Below are positions 1 to 7,407 of a DNA stretch of 64,000 bases, in pieces. Position numbers and translations under genes: made by a program. The DNA is from Herbaspirillum sp. ST 5-3. Lineage in GTDB: Bacteria > Pseudomonadota > Gammaproteobacteria > Burkholderiales > Burkholderiaceae_D. Numbering within the stretch: the first letter of the stretch is position 1; each line of letters begins with the position of its first letter. The stretch is from contig NZ_STGI01000013.1 of the NCBI RefSeq assembly GCF_004804275.1, positions 62,001 to 126,000 of the forward strand. Direction: 5' to 3'. The notes under the pieces are model-generated. The model made no database searches and was not told where the DNA came from. It saw only the letters and a list, made by a program, of their open reading frames with translations.

Positions 1-208
1 ACCAAAGGCATGCCAATTCGACCATCATTGACGCTTCGACAAACTCCAGCATGCCCCGCTCCCAGTTGCTGGCCTGGATGAGTATGCCTGCGAGCACTGC
101 GGCATTGACGCCAAGCAGCGTGCGGAACACCACGCCAATGTTGCAGCAGTCCGGAATGAGAATCTCGGTCGGACGGTCGGCCTTGGCGGAAGCGATAGAT
201 AACGGCAT
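1..208 (-). CDS. Sensor histidine kinase, AlgZ/LytS-like, N-terminal part (cut by window start)
   Basis: Reading leftwards from an ATG at 208, 69 codons stay open to the window edge. The peptide contains IPDCCNIGVVFRTLLG followed by a hydrophobic stretch (NAAVLAGILIQ), the N-terminal signature I associate with betaproteobacterial AlgZ/LytS-type membrane sensor kinases (His_kinase family) that usually sit divergently to argH and upstream of an AlgR/LytTR regulator. Only the first membrane region is present, so the kinase domain is not visible and the assignment rests on this motif plus the argH context. The start is the first ATG in frame; a TTG two codons upstream is a weaker alternative. Confidence 0.6.
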   Translation of the reverse strand, partial: MPLSIASAKADRPTEILIPDCCNIGVVFRTLLGVNAAVLAGILIQASNWERGMLEFVEASMMVELACLW

Positions 209-223
209 AGGCAAGGCTTGTTT

Positions 224-229
224 TATAAT
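224..229 (+). promoter_or_regulatory. Candidate -10 box for argH
   Basis: A perfect TATAAT lies 24 bases before the argH ATG, in the short gap between the divergent kinase and argH starts. No good -35 hexamer is found at 16-18 bases, so this is only a plausible promoter element. Confidence 0.3.
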
Positions 230-252
230 CACATATTCACCGGAACCCGATT

Positions 253-1647
253 ATGACAGCACAACTCTCCAAAAAAAGCGAGGCCTGGTCGGCCCGTTTT
301 TCCGAACCCGTCTCCGACCTTGTCAAACGTTACACCGCATCGGTGTTCTTCGACAAGCGCATGGCCGACGCCGATATCCAGGGCTCCCTTGCCCATGCCG
401 AAATGCTGGCGCACCAGGGCATCATCAGCGCGCAGGACCATGCGGACATCCAGCGCGGCATGGCGCAAATCCAGTCCGAAATCGCGTCGGGAAAATTCGA
501 ATGGCTGCTTGACCTGGAAGACGTTCATCTGAATATCGAAAAGCGTCTGACCGAGCTGGTCGGCGACGCCGGCAAGCGACTGCACACCGGGCGTTCGCGC
601 AACGATCAGGTGGCGACCGACATTCGCCTGTACATGCGTTCGGCGATCGACGATATCGGCAGCCTCCTGCGCGACCTGCGTCTGTCGTTGCTGGATCTCG
701 CCGAACAGCATGCCGGCACCATCCTTCCCGGCTTCACGCACATGCAAGTGGCGCAGCCAATCACCTTCGGCCACCATATGCTGGCCTATGTTGAAATGTT
801 CAGCCGCGATGCCGAGCGCATGATCGATTGCCGCAAGCGCGTCAACCGGCTGCCGCTGGGTGCAGCCGCCCTGGCCGGAACGACCTTCCCGATCGACCGC
901 GAACGTGTCGCAAAAACACTCGGCTTCGACGAAGTGTGCCGCAATTCGCTGGATGCAGTGTCTGATCGCGATTTCGCCATTGAATTCTGCGCCGCGGCCG
1001 CATTGGTCATGACACACGTGTCGCGCATGTCGGAAGAGCTGGTGATCTGGATGAGTCCGCGCGTCGGCTTCATCGACATCGCCGACCGTTTCTGCACCGG
1101 CTCATCGATCATGCCGCAAAAGAAGAACCCGGATGTCCCCGAGCTTGCACGCGGCAAGACCGGCCGTGTGAACGGCCACCTGATCGGTCTGCTGACGCTG
1201 ATGAAGGGCCAACCGCTCGCCTACAACAAGGACAACCAGGAAGACAAGGAACCCTTGTTCGATACGGTCGACACCGTGACCGATACGCTTCGCATTTTCG
1301 CCGACATGGCGCGCGGCATTACCGTCAAGCCGGAGGCCATGCGTGCGGCAGCACTGCAGGGCTACGCGACGGCAACCGACCTGGCCGATTATCTGGTCAA
1401 GAAGGGCTTGCCGTTCCGCGATGCCCATGAAGCAGTGGCGCGTGCCGTGCGTACCTGCGAACAGCGCGGTTGCGATCTCACCGACCTGTCGCTGGACGAG
1501 ATGCGCGCGTTCTCGCAACTGATTGAAGCCGATGTCTTCGACGTGCTCACGCTGGAAGGATCGGTCGCCGCTCGCAATCACATCGGCGGCACCGCGCCGG
1601 ATCAGGTCCGTGCAGCGATTGCACGCTGGCGTGCGCAACTGGGCTGA
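253..1647 (+). CDS. argH: Argininosuccinate lyase
   Basis: Last step of arginine synthesis in the cytoplasm: argininosuccinate is split into arginine and fumarate. The 464-residue length is typical. The fumarase/aspartase superfamily signature [10 protein letters not shown] lies near residues 283-292 and carries the catalytic serine; [12 protein letters not shown] near residues 113-124 is the conserved substrate-binding segment. The ATG at 253 follows a weak GGAA-type ribosome site. It stands alone, divergent from the kinase fragment and followed by a hairpin terminator. Confidence 0.97.
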   Translation: MTAQLSKKSEAWSARFSEPVSDLVKRYTASVFFDKRMADADIQGSLAHAEMLAHQGIISAQDHADIQRGMAQIQSEIASGKFEWLLDLEDVHLNIEKRLTELVGDAGKRLHTGRSRNDQVATDIRLYMRSAIDDIGSLLRDLRLSLLDLAEQHAGTILPGFTHMQVAQPITFGHHMLAYVEMFSRDAERMIDCRKRVNRLPLGAAALAGTTFPIDRERVAKTLGFDEVCRNSLDAVSDRDFAIEFCAAAALVMTHVSRMSEELVIWMSPRVGFIDIADRFCTGSSIMPQKKNPDVPELARGKTGRVNGHLIGLLTLMKGQPLAYNKDNQEDKEPLFDTVDTVTDTLRIFADMARGITVKPEAMRAAALQGYATATDLADYLVKKGLPFRDAHEAVARAVRTCEQRGCDLTDLSLDEMRAFSQLIEADVFDVLTLEGSVAARNHIGGTAPDQVRAAIARWRAQLG

Positions 1648-1662
1648 TATAAGGTTGAAGAC

Positions 1663-1714
1663 GTGCCGCCGGCGATCGCGTATTGCGTCGGCGGCACGGT
1701 TGAAGTGAGTTTTT
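1663..1714 (+). terminator. Rho-independent terminator after argH
   Basis: Inverted repeat GTGCCGCCG (1663-1671) / CGGCGGCAC (1689-1697), 15 bases after the argH stop. The T run (1711-1714) is displaced by about 13 bases, so termination may be imperfect. Confidence 0.5.
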
Positions 1715-1861
1715 AACGCGTCGCCAGCAAGATTCAAAAGAAGCGCGTACACTGCTCGGCATGCATCAATCCGCATCGGATCAATGACACGATGGATGAT
1801 GCAGGCAACTCCTCTCGCTCCCTCGCGACTGTCACAGTCGCCCTCTTCAAAAAACGAATGC

Positions 1862-1911
1862 AGTACGTGTTAGTACGTAAGCATTGACACCTAAACATCG
1901 CTGTTTAGATG
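1862..1911 (+). promoter_or_regulatory. Candidate promoter/operator of the TRAP permease operon
   Basis: The 455-base gap 1648-2102 has no convincing gene. It holds a direct repeat AGTACGT (1862-1868 and 1872-1878, 10-base period), a consensus -35 TTGACA (1884-1889) and a poor -10 (TAGATG, 1906-1911, spacer 16). A perfect palindrome CTAAACA-TCGC-TGTTTAG (1891-1908) fills the spacer, where a repressor operator would sit. The predicted leader to dctQ is about 185 bases. Confidence 0.4.
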
Positions 1912-2102
1912 AAAAAAACACGCACCTATTGCGTCGCAACATGAAAAGAATATGCCCCCTCTCGGGGAAGTGTTCGCTTGCAAGTTGAAATGTCATATAC
2001 TCCCCCCGAACCATGAACAGCCCCACTTCGCGGGGGAAGCGGCCGCAAATAAAAATCAAGCGCGCCGGACCACTGATTTTTTTCATAATTGGAGACACAA
2101 CC

Positions 2103-2687
2103 ATGTCTTTCTTACTCTCGTTATCGAGGCTCATTGACACAATCAATGAGAAAATCGGACTCGGCGTCAGCTGGGCTCTCCTTCTCTCCGTTCTGATCTG
2201 CACGGGCAACGCAATCATCCGGTATTCACTCAATACCAGTTCGAATGCATGGCTTGAAATTCAGTGGTATCTGTTTGCAGCGATTTTCCTTCTCGCGACC
2301 TCGTATACGCTGCGCCGCAACGAACACGTCCGCATCGACGTGATCGCCGGCCATCTCTCCAAGCGCACGCAAGTATGGATCGACCTGCTCGGCTTTCTGG
2401 TTTTCCTGTTGCCGATGTCGATCATCATTCTCTACTACGCTGTTCCGTATGCATTGCTCTCCATCGAAAACCAGGAAGTCTCCAGCAACGCCGGCGGCCT
2501 GATCGTCTGGCCCGCCAAGCTCCTGATCCCGGTCGGCTTCCTCCAGTTGACCATGCAAGGTATCTCCGAGCTCATCAAGCGCATCGGCTACCTGCAGGGC
2601 AAGGTAGATGCCAGCGCATTTGAAAAGCACGCCGCAACGCCGGAAGAAGAAATCGAGGCGATCAAGGCAGCAAACAAACTTAACTGA
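2103..2687 (+). CDS. TRAP transporter small permease subunit (DctQ type)
   Basis: Four-helix small membrane subunit of a tripartite ATP-independent periplasmic transporter; it partners the large permease encoded next. The ATG at 2103 is chosen because GGAGA (2091-2095) precedes it by 7 bases; the open frame extends upstream but without a ribosome site. At 194 residues it has the usual size. Hydrophobic segments start near residues 20, 55, 93 and 135, and RRNEHVRIDV is typical of the DctQ loop. The large permease follows 17 bases downstream, so they form an operon. The TakP-like binding proteins nearby suggest a carboxylate or keto-acid substrate (inference). Confidence 0.9.
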   Translation: MSFLLSLSRLIDTINEKIGLGVSWALLLSVLICTGNAIIRYSLNTSSNAWLEIQWYLFAAIFLLATSYTLRRNEHVRIDVIAGHLSKRTQVWIDLLGFLVFLLPMSIIILYYAVPYALLSIENQEVSSNAGGLIVWPAKLLIPVGFLQLTMQGISELIKRIGYLQGKVDASAFEKHAATPEEEIEAIKAANKLN

Positions 2688-2704
2688 TCGGCGGAGAGAA
2701 AATA

Positions 2705-4387
2705 ATGGAGCAGTTTCTGATTGCGAATATGGCGCCGGTGATGTTTGCCGCGCTTGTGGTGTTCCTGCTATCCGGTTTTCCGGTAGCGTTTTCCCTGGCC
2801 GCGAACGGTTTGTTCTTCGGCTTCATGGGAATCGAGTTCGGCTTGCTAAAGCCCGAGCTGCTGCAGGCCTTGCCGAATCGTATTTTCGGCATCATGGCCA
2901 ACGATACGCTGCTGGCAATTCCGTTCTTTACCTTCATGGGTCTGATTCTCGAACGTTCGGGCATGGCGGAAGACTTGCTTGATACGATCGGCCAGTTGTT
3001 CGGACCTATCCGTGGCGGCGTGGCCTACGCGGTGGTCTTTGTCGGCGCATTGCTGGCGGCAACTACGGGCGTGGTCGCGGCCTCGGTGATCTCGATGGGT
3101 CTGATTTCCCTGCCGGTCATGCTGCGCTATGGCTACGACAAGAAGCTGGCTTCGGGCGTTATTGCCGCATCCGGCACGCTGGCGCAGATCATTCCGCCGT
3201 CGCTGGTGCTGATCGTGATGGCCGACCAGTTGGGCCGCTCCGTCGGCGACATGTACAAGGCGGCCTTCGTACCCGGTCTGTTGCTGACGGCAATGTATGC
3301 CGGCTACGTTCTCGCCGTGTCGATCTTCAAGCCGCACGCTGTGCCGGCGCTTCCGCCGGAAGCGCGCAATCTGCGCGAACCCAACGGTCGCAGCGGCGTG
3401 GTTTCGCTGTTGGCCTTGATTATCCTGGCGGTCGCCGGATCCTACGCCTTCGGCTCGTACTACGGCGCAGGCCATCCGAATGCACCGAGCGATGAAGTCG
3501 GCATCTTTGCCGCCTCCGTGGGTATTGCCGGCGCATTCATTCTGGCGCTGCTCAATCGCAAGCTCAAGCTGGGCCTGCTGTCGCGCATGGCAGAACAAGT
3601 CGTGTTCGTCCTGATTCCTCCGCTGGCGCTGATCTTCCTGGTGCTCGGTACGATTTTTGTCGGTATCGCAACCCCGACCGAAGGCGGCGGCATGGGCGCA
3701 TTCGGCGCGCTGGTACTGGCAATGATGAATCGTCGCCTGTCCTGGTCCTTGATGAAACAGGCAATGGATTCGACGACCCGCCTGTCCTGCTTCGTGGTGT
3801 TCATCCTGATCGGCTCCAGCGTATTCAGCCTGGTGTTCCGCGCAGTGAATGGCGATCTGTGGGTCGAGCATCTGCTGACATCGCTGCCCGGCGGCACGAC
3901 CGGCTTCCTCATCGTGGTCAACCTGCTGTTCTTCGGACTGGCCTTCTTCCTGGACTTCTTTGAACTCGCGTTCATCCTGGTTCCGCTGGTCGGACCTGTG
4001 GCCGACAAGCTGGGCATCGATCTGATCTGGTTCGGTGTGTTGCTTGGCGTGAACATGCAGACTTCGTTCATGCACCCGCCGTTCGGTTTCGCACTGTTCT
4101 ATCTGCGTTCGGTGGCGCCGAAAGAGGTCAAGACTTCCGACATTTATTGGGGTGCGATCCCGTTCGTGCTGATCCAGGTCATCATGGTTGCACTGATCAT
4201 CATGTTCCCGCAGGTAGTATCGATCGGCAAGAAGACCGACATGAAGGAACAGATCGAACTGAAGATCGATATCCCGACCGGCGGACAAAGCAGCGATGCG
4301 CCGCAGTTGAATTTCTCGACGGACAGCGACACGAAGGCAGACGAGGCACCGCAGTTGAACTTCTCGTCGGACGCAGACAAGAAGTAA
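2705..4387 (+). CDS. TRAP transporter large permease subunit (DctM type)
   Basis: Sodium- or proton-coupled transport subunit in the inner membrane. The 560 residues form many membrane segments; GLILERSGMAEDLLDTIG near residues 79-96 and the GVATPTEGG-like segment (GIATPTEGGGMGAFGAL, near residue 320) are hallmarks of the DctM family. It is longer than classic DctM (about 430), consistent with the mannitol/chloroaromatic (FcbT3/TakM) subgroup. GGAGAGA precedes the ATG. The last ~35 residues form a hydrophilic tail with two near-copies of APQLNFS[ST]D, which I do not know from the family. A strong terminator follows 20 bases after the stop. Confidence 0.92.
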   Translation: MEQFLIANMAPVMFAALVVFLLSGFPVAFSLAANGLFFGFMGIEFGLLKPELLQALPNRIFGIMANDTLLAIPFFTFMGLILERSGMAEDLLDTIGQLFGPIRGGVAYAVVFVGALLAATTGVVAASVISMGLISLPVMLRYGYDKKLASGVIAASGTLAQIIPPSLVLIVMADQLGRSVGDMYKAAFVPGLLLTAMYAGYVLAVSIFKPHAVPALPPEARNLREPNGRSGVVSLLALIILAVAGSYAFGSYYGAGHPNAPSDEVGIFAASVGIAGAFILALLNRKLKLGLLSRMAEQVVFVLIPPLALIFLVLGTIFVGIATPTEGGGMGAFGALVLAMMNRRLSWSLMKQAMDSTTRLSCFVVFILIGSSVFSLVFRAVNGDLWVEHLLTSLPGGTTGFLIVVNLLFFGLAFFLDFFELAFILVPLVGPVADKLGIDLIWFGVLLGVNMQTSFMHPPFGFALFYLRSVAPKEVKTSDIYWGAIPFVLIQVIMVALIIMFPQVVSIGKKTDMKEQIELKIDIPTGGQSSDAPQLNFSTDSDTKADEAPQLNFSSDADKK

Positions 4388-4407
4388 TCCGCTCTTCCCG
4401 CTCGAAG

Positions 4408-4438
4408 CCCCGCACGGATATCCCTGCGGGGTTTTTTT
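4408..4438 (+). terminator. Rho-independent terminator of the TRAP permease operon
   Basis: CCCCGCA (4408-4414) / TGCGGGG (4425-4431) hairpin followed directly by seven T (4432-4438), 20 bases past the large-permease stop. Confidence 0.85.
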
Positions 4439-4492
4439 ATGGCTTGTCGGTCCGAAGGCTCTTGTCCGGTGCTGCCTTCCGAATGGGGCAAT

Positions 4493-4522
4493 AAAAAACC
4501 CGCAGGGCTTGCGCGCTGCGGG
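4493..4522 (-). terminator. Rho-independent terminator of binding-protein gene 1
   Basis: Read leftwards: stem CTGCGGG/CCCGCAG (4516-4522 with 4499-4505) followed by a T run (4498-4493). The loop contains CTTGCGC or its complement, as in the terminators at 5859 and 8684. Confidence 0.8.
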
Positions 4523-4548
4523 TTGATGCTTACGTCGAGAGTTCTGCC

Positions 4549-5640
4549 TCAGCCGCCCGACCTTACACGGTTGATCATGTAATTTTGCATGCTCGCTTCG
4601 GCCACCGAGAACCATTGCGTCTGATCTTGGCGGAAGCGCTTCCAAGGCTCATAGATCTTCTTGAACTTCGCATTCTTGGAAGCTTCTTCTTCCATCACAT
4701 CATGCGCGGCCTTGTAGCAGGCATCCATGACGTCCTTGGAGAAAGTTTGAAGTTTGACGCCGTTCTTCAGCAGGCGCGCCAGCGCGGCCGGATTGCGTGC
4801 GTCGTATTCCGCCTGCATCACGACATGTGCCTCGAAAGTCGCTGCCTCAAGCGCTGCCTGATAATCCTTCGGCAGTTTTTCCCATTCCTTGATGCCGACA
4901 TAGAAGGACAGTTGCGGACCGGCTTCCCACCAGCCCGGTGAATAATAGTATGGCGCAACCTTGAAGAAGCCGAGCTTTTCATCATCGTATGGTCCGACCC
5001 ATTCGGCCGCGTCGATCGTTCCCTTTTCCAGGGCCGGATAAATGTCGCCGCCGGCGATTTGTTGCGGGACCAGACCAAGACGCTGCATGACTTTACCGGC
5101 GAAGCCGCCGATGCGCATTTTGAGGCCGTTCAGGTCTTGCACGGTCTTGACCTCCTTGCGGAACCAGCCGCCCATCTGCGTACCGGTGTTGCCGCCCAAG
5201 AAGTTCACAATACCGTAATCCTTGAAGTAGGAACGCAACAGTTCGCGGCCGCCACCCTGATCGAACCAGGCGGTCTGCTGGCGCGAGTTCAGGCCGAACG
5301 GAACGGCGCAATCGAATGCGAAGGTCGGGTCCTTGCCAAAATAGTAATACGACGCTGTATGCCCCATTTCCACCGTTCCTGCCTGCACCGCATCCATCAC
5401 CTGCAGCGCCGGCACGATTTCGCCGCCGGCAAAAACACGAATATTGAATTTTCCATTGGTCATTGCCGAGACGCGACGGCTGAAGGTCTCCGCAGCGCCA
5501 AAGATCGTGTCGAGGGATTTCGGGAAGCTCGACGCCAATCGCCAATTAATGGTGGGTTGGGATTGTGCGAGTGCCGGTGCCGCAATGGCAGTAGCCGATG
5601 CGCCGACTGCAGCCTTCTTGAGAAAGGAACGACGTTGCAT
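4549..5640 (-). CDS. TRAP transporter periplasmic substrate-binding protein 1 (TakP-like)
   Basis: Periplasmic receptor for the TRAP permease. The ATG at 5640 is chosen because AGGAGA lies 7 bases upstream; the open frame continues past it. The N-terminus MQRRSFLKKA is a Tat-type twin-arginine signal, with cleavage expected after APALA. The 363-residue product has the blocks MGHTASYYYFGKDPTFAFD, GAQMGGWFRKE-like (GTQMGGWFRKE) and KGTIDAAEWVGPYDDE typical of TakP/FcbT1 receptors, which in characterised members bind alpha-keto acids with a cation. It converges on the permease operon and has its own promoter and terminator, and is the first of three tandem paralogues. Substrate is inferred only. 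Confidence 0.92.
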   Translation of the reverse strand: MQRRSFLKKAAVGASATAIAAPALAQSQPTINWRLASSFPKSLDTIFGAAETFSRRVSAMTNGKFNIRVFAGGEIVPALQVMDAVQAGTVEMGHTASYYYFGKDPTFAFDCAVPFGLNSRQQTAWFDQGGGRELLRSYFKDYGIVNFLGGNTGTQMGGWFRKEVKTVQDLNGLKMRIGGFAGKVMQRLGLVPQQIAGGDIYPALEKGTIDAAEWVGPYDDEKLGFFKVAPYYYSPGWWEAGPQLSFYVGIKEWEKLPKDYQAALEAATFEAHVVMQAEYDARNPAALARLLKNGVKLQTFSKDVMDACYKAAHDVMEEEASKNAKFKKIYEPWKRFRQDQTQWFSVAEASMQNYMINRVRSGG

Positions 5641-5668
5641 GTATATGTCTCCTGGATATAGGTTTGAA

Positions 5669-5718
5669 AAGTCTTTAAGACTTCGCGCAAACACGCCTTA
5701 TTGTTGTGTAACAAGGCG
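5669..5718 (-). promoter_or_regulatory. Palindrome and hairpin in the leader of binding-protein gene 1
   Basis: The leader contains a perfect palindrome AAGTCTT-T-AAGACTT (5669-5683), about 15 bases upstream of the ribosome site, and next to it a stem CGCCTT..TTGTT / AACAAGGCG (5694-5718) with a 3-base bulge. Either could be an mRNA structure or an operator; neither element is repeated in front of the other two copies. Confidence 0.4.
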
Positions 5719-5733
5719 GCCTACGCTCGGCAA

Positions 5734-5762
5734 ATTGTATTTCTTGAATACATTTACTGCAA
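5734..5762 (-). promoter_or_regulatory. Sigma-70 promoter of binding-protein gene 1
   Basis: Read on the minus strand: -35 TTGCAG (5762-5757), 17-base spacer, -10 TACAAT (5739-5734). It lies about 95 bases upstream of the ATG. The same arrangement occurs in front of gene 2. Confidence 0.6.
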
Positions 5763-5858
5763 CGTGAAAATTTGCTGGCTGAAAAACTGTTTTTGAAGAA
5801 GACATTTGCCCGTTTTGGCAGATCTCGAGCGACGCGATCGGTATCCGGAATACAGGCG

Positions 5859-5890
5859 AAAAAAATCCGCAATGCTTGCGCACTGCGGAT
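5859..5890 (-). terminator. Rho-independent terminator of binding-protein gene 2
   Basis: Minus-strand stem TGCGGA-type arms (5884-5889 with 5866-5871), loop containing CTTGCG, and a T run at 5865-5859. It lies about 43 bases after the gene 2 stop. Confidence 0.75.
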
Positions 5891-5932
5891 CAAGGGACAC
5901 TACTGAGTTTGCTTGAAACTGCTGCTACCTGA

Positions 5933-7012
5933 TTACTTGTGAGTGATCATGAAGTTCTGCATGGTTGCTTCAGCGACCGAGAACCATTGATTCTGGTCTT
6001 GGCGGAAGCGCTTCCACGGTTCGTAGATCTTCTTGAACTTCGCATTCTTGCTTGCTTCTTCTTCGTTCACTTCATTCGCGGCCTTGAAGCACGCTTCCAT
6101 GATTTCCTTAGAGAAGCTGTGCAGTTTCACGCCGTTGCGCAGCAAGCGTGCGAGCGCTGCCGGATTCTTCGCATCGTATTCGGCCTGCATATAAACATGC
6201 GCTTCATAGGACGCTGCCTCGATGGCGGCCTGGTATTCCTTCGGCAGCTTCTCCCATTCCTTGATGCCGACATAGAAGGAGAACTGCGTGCTCGGCTCCC
6301 ACCAGCCCGGCGCGTAGTAGTGCGGCGCGACCTTGTACAGGCCGAGACGTTCGTCGTCATAAGGACCGATCCACTCTGCTGCATCGATGGTGCCTTTTTC
6401 CAGCGACGGGTAAATATCGCCGGCGGCGATCTGCTGCGGCACCAGGCCAAGCTTCTGCATCACGCGGCCGCCGTAGCCCCCGATACGCATCTTGAGGCCC
6501 TTGATGTCGTTCAGGCTCTTGATCTCCTTGCGGAACCATCCGCCCATCTGCGCGCCGCTGTTGCCGCCGATGAAGTTCATGATACCGTAATCCTTGTAGA
6601 AGTCGCGCAGCAATTGTTTGCCGCCGCCTTGCTCGTACCATGCGGTCTGTTGGCGCGAATTCATTCCGAACGGAACCGCGCAATCGAATGCGAAGGTCGG
6701 ATCCTTGCCGAAGAAGTAGTACGGCGCGGTGTGGCCCATTTCAATGGTGCCGGCTTGCACCGCATCCATCACCTGGAGTGCCGGAACAATCTCGCCGCCC
6801 GCGAAGACCCGAATATTGAATTTGCCGCCAGTCAGTTGCGACACGCGCTTGCTGAAAACTTCAGCAGCGCCGAAAACCGTGTCCAGCGTTTTCGGGAAGC
6901 TCGACGCCAGGCGCCAGTTGATTGTTGGCTGGGTCTGAGCCAGTGCAGGCGCTGCCATCGCGCCGACCGACGCGCCAACCGCTGCCTTCTTCAGAAACGA
7001 ACGACGTTCCAT
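5933..7012 (-). CDS. TRAP transporter periplasmic substrate-binding protein 2 (TakP-like)
   Basis: Second tandem paralogue, 359 residues, with Tat signal MERRSFLKKA and AxA cleavage near APALA. The ATG at 7012 is preceded by GGAGGAG. It keeps the family blocks MGHTAPYYFFGKDPTFAFD, GGWFRKE and KGTIDAAEWIGPYDDE, and by eye is closely similar to copy 1 along its whole length. Own promoter (7099-7127) and terminator (5859-5890), so it is probably transcribed separately. It presumably feeds the single permease pair at 2.1-4.4 kb, with a related carboxylate or keto-acid ligand (inference). Confidence 0.92.
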   Translation of the reverse strand: MERRSFLKKAAVGASVGAMAAPALAQTQPTINWRLASSFPKTLDTVFGAAEVFSKRVSQLTGGKFNIRVFAGGEIVPALQVMDAVQAGTIEMGHTAPYYFFGKDPTFAFDCAVPFGMNSRQQTAWYEQGGGKQLLRDFYKDYGIMNFIGGNSGAQMGGWFRKEIKSLNDIKGLKMRIGGYGGRVMQKLGLVPQQIAAGDIYPSLEKGTIDAAEWIGPYDDERLGLYKVAPHYYAPGWWEPSTQFSFYVGIKEWEKLPKEYQAAIEAASYEAHVYMQAEYDAKNPAALARLLRNGVKLHSFSKEIMEACFKAANEVNEEEASKNAKFKKIYEPWKRFRQDQNQWFSVAEATMQNFMITHK

Positions 7013-7098
7013 TTTGTCTCCTCCGGAGTAAACAACATCAAAAAATTGTTGCGGGGCCCTTGCGCAATGGATTTTGCACAAGGTGTGTTGCGAGCCAA

Positions 7099-7127
7099 AT
7101 TGTATGAGTCAGGCAATGCCCATGCAA
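7099..7127 (-). promoter_or_regulatory. Sigma-70 promoter of binding-protein gene 2
   Basis: Minus strand: -35 TTGCAT (7127-7122), 17-base spacer, -10 TACAAT (7104-7099), about 87 bases before the ATG. Its leader also carries a near-perfect CTTGCGCAA/TTGCACAAG inverted repeat around 7070. The rest of the gap up to 7407 shows no gene; a GCAC..AGCGC/GCGCT..GTGC hairpin at 7361-7385 has no T run. Confidence 0.6.
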
Positions 7128-7407
7128 CGCAAATAACTGCCGCTATACAGCAGAAACCGAGTGATAAAAGCCCACAGGTGAAAATTATTGATGTCTCCTG
7201 CAAGCCTTGCGAAGGCAACATGCCGGTTTCAGGCGAGGCACCATGCTTTTACTGATCAAGCCTGGTGTTCGGTGGACGCCTTTTGCTGAAAAGAATTCAA
7301 GCGTTCAGCTGCAACAAATGGTGTCCCGCCCGGTCGTCAAAATGCCTTTGCGTCAGCGAAGCACGCAGCGCGTCGGCGCTTCGTGCCTCTCCGAAATACT
7401 TCCTGTC

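Noticed and set aside
2846-4645. 599-residue open frame on the minus strand opposite the large TRAP permease
   Set aside because: It is antisense to a clear family gene, has no ribosome site and no domain; high GC and strong codon bias create such shadow frames. The same applies to long frames opposite metG (22784-25054) and the GGDEF gene (33397-35052).
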